Shown here piece by piece: positions 46,516-47,468 of a stretch of DNA of 47,468 bases (its first letter is position 1; every line of letters begins with the position of its first letter). The notes below the pieces were generated by a model. The model was not told the DNA's origin and did no database searches. It saw only the letters and a program-made list of their open reading frames with translations. The DNA lies in assembly GCA_003211335.1 (NCBI GenBank), contig QCTA01000001.1:1-47468 (forward strand), given 5' to 3'. This DNA is from Prochlorococcus sp. AG-670-O11 (GTDB taxonomy: Bacteria; Cyanobacteriota; Cyanobacteriia; PCC-6307; Cyanobiaceae). A program made the position numbers and the translations under genes.

Positions 46516-47040
46516 ATGCCTGATTCAAAAGATCTAATAATCATTTCAGCAAGTTGTGGAAAAAATCTAGAACTTTCAAAAAAATTTCAAGAAAAAAGTA
46601 ATGAACTTAAATTTAATTCTGAAATTTTGGATCTTACTACTTTTGATATACCGTTATTCAATCCACGAATTCATACAAAAGAAAATATTCCTGTCGAAAT
46701 AATTGAAATAAAAGAAAAGCTTTTTGCTACAGAAAAATGGATTATATGTGCTCCTGAATATAACGGTTCGATACCTCCAATTCTATCTAATCTCATAGCA
46801 TGGCTATCCGTATCAGGAGATGATTTTAGAAATTTATTTAATGGTCAGCCAATTGCAATTGCAACTTTTTCTGGTGGAGTCGGATTAGAATTATTAACCT
46901 CATTACGAATTCAATTAGTACATTTGGGAAGTCAAGTTTTGGGTAGACAACTGTTATCTTCATTTAGTAAACCGGTGGATATAAAAACAATAGAAGATAT
47001 AATTCAACGACTTTCACAAATGAAAAAATTAAAATTATAA
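46516..47040 (+). CDS. NADPH-dependent FMN reductase
   Basis: 174 residues, small flavodoxin-like fold. DLIIISASCGKNLELSKKF at the start, FDIPLFNPRIHTKENIP, then the family motif ICAPEYNGSIPPILSNLIAWLS (shortened: APEYNGSIPP) and IATFSGGVGLELL. Members reduce free FMN or quinones/azo compounds. It starts 18 bases after the Flv1-like stop on the same strand and is probably in the flavodiiron operon, so a role in electron delivery or flavin supply is possible but unproven. Confidence 0.88.
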   Translation: MPDSKDLIIISASCGKNLELSKKFQEKSNELKFNSEILDLTTFDIPLFNPRIHTKENIPVEIIEIKEKLFATEKWIICAPEYNGSIPPILSNLIAWLSVSGDDFRNLFNGQPIAIATFSGGVGLELLTSLRIQLVHLGSQVLGRQLLSSFSKPVDIKTIEDIIQRLSQMKKLKL

Positions 47041-47072
47041 ATTATTTTTATAAAAATTTAAGCGAATTATAT

Positions 47073-47468
47073 TTACTTATTTTCATTCCAAACTTTTAAA
47101 ATTTCTCTAGCCATAGGTAGTGCATGTACAGATCCTCCTCCAGGAGTATTTTGTGCAAAAGCAACTATTAACAACTCACTTTTATCAGAGGGAGTAAAGC
47201 AAACAAACCATGCATGATCTGAACCTCCTTCTCCATCTTCAGCAGTACCAGTTTTGCCTGAAACTGGAGGAAGATTAGATATCCCATAATTGATAGAGAC
47301 TCCTGTTCCAGATTCAACTACTTTTCTTAATCCGTTTTTCACTAACTGAAGATTATTTGGATCAATATCAATTTTTATACGTTTTTGATTTATTAATAGT
47401 TGATCTTCTTTTTTAGATAAATGAGGAGTGACTAAATAACCACCATTTGCGATTGCTGCATATGCACG
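47073..47468 (-). CDS. mrdA: Class B penicillin-binding protein (PBP2), C-terminal end, truncated by window edge
   Basis: Minus-strand frame open from the window edge to TAA near 47073, 131 residues of the C-terminus. RAYAAIANGGYLVTPHL at the edge, then the third active-site motif KTGT in PPVSGKTGTAED, DHAWFVCFTPSDKSELLIVAFAQNT, and PMAREILKVW. This is the transpeptidase end of PBP2/FtsI; the AYAAIANGG and DHAWFV patterns favour the elongation PBP2. The start and the SxxK and SxN motifs lie outside. Convergent with the FMN reductase gene. Confidence 0.88.
   Translation of the reverse strand, partial: RAYAAIANGGYLVTPHLSKKEDQLLINQKRIKIDIDPNNLQLVKNGLRKVVESGTGVSINYGISNLPPVSGKTGTAEDGEGGSDHAWFVCFTPSDKSELLIVAFAQNTPGGGSVHALPMAREILKVWNENK

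Noticed and set aside
47041..47065. A/T-only inverted repeat after the FMN reductase gene
   Set aside because: Only A and T bases, weak pairing, and expected often by chance in this DNA.
1..47468. CRISPR arrays, insertion sequences, prophage genes, rRNA
   Set aside because: No regularly spaced repeats, transposase, integrase, phage structural gene or rRNA sequence was seen anywhere in the window.

Overview
The window is chromosomal DNA from a marine picocyanobacterium, almost certainly a high-light-adapted Prochlorococcus. The evidence is very high A+T throughout, tightly packed short-spaced genes, photosystem II small subunits (PsbX and a probable Psb30/Ycf12), Ycf66, a high-light-inducible protein, a flavodiiron pair, and a split, circularly permuted tmRNA whose tag reads ANKIVSFSRQTAPVAA. 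The species call rests on pattern recognition; no search was run. Both ends cut genes: coaX on the left and a class B penicillin-binding protein on the right.

Layout. 1-6.6 kb: coaX, a PrxQ peroxiredoxin, an Sfp/HetI phosphopantetheinyl transferase, the recombination ATPase RarA, phosphoglucomutase, a 56-residue membrane protein, a DUF4912 protein and a 120-residue unknown. 6.7-11.5 kb: the sufBCDS iron-sulfur assembly operon. 11.4-14.8 kb: an S9 peptidase, peptide deformylase, a HIT protein and a small unknown. 14.8-18.6 kb: a BacA/SbmA-type ABC transporter with a tightly linked hli gene, Ycf66, PsbX and YggT. 18.6-22.7 kb: accC, a tRNA-Leu with anticodon AAG, an LpxB-like glycosyltransferase and a PRC-barrel protein. 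22.7-29.2 kb: smc, a LigD phosphoesterase-like protein, probable psb30, a YqjD/YqjE-like membrane pair and an RlmL-like methyltransferase. 29.2-29.5 kb: two-piece tmRNA. 29.6-33.0 kb: the most accessory-looking part, with small ORFs, an aldo/keto reductase, an orphan ParA with an overlapping small membrane protein, a repeat-rich intergenic stretch containing a perfect 12-bp palindrome, and a lone methyltransferase bracketed by a 15-bp direct repeat that lies at the 3' end of argJ. 33.0-42.8 kb: core metabolism and translation genes (argJ, coaE, gatB, thiO, ndk, speA, alaS). 42.9-47.0 kb: two flavodiiron proteins, one with complete and one with degraded metal ligands, followed by an FMN reductase; then the end of mrdA.

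How the genes work together. SufBCDS forms the scaffold complex and the cysteine desulfurase for Fe-S clusters, in demand for photosystem I and ferredoxin. The flavodiiron pair probably acts as a heteromer that safely reduces O2 to water when photosynthetic electron flow backs up, consistent with PrxQ, Hli, PsbX and Psb30 in the same window. Most other genes are single housekeeping genes.

Most of the window is ordinary streamlined core genome. The best candidates for something less described are the ParA/small membrane protein pair with its downstream palindrome and repeats (30.9-31.9 kb), the direct-repeat-bracketed methyltransferase islet, the stand-alone LigD-phosphoesterase-like gene beside smc, and the non-SufR gene that occupies the divergent position upstream of sufB.
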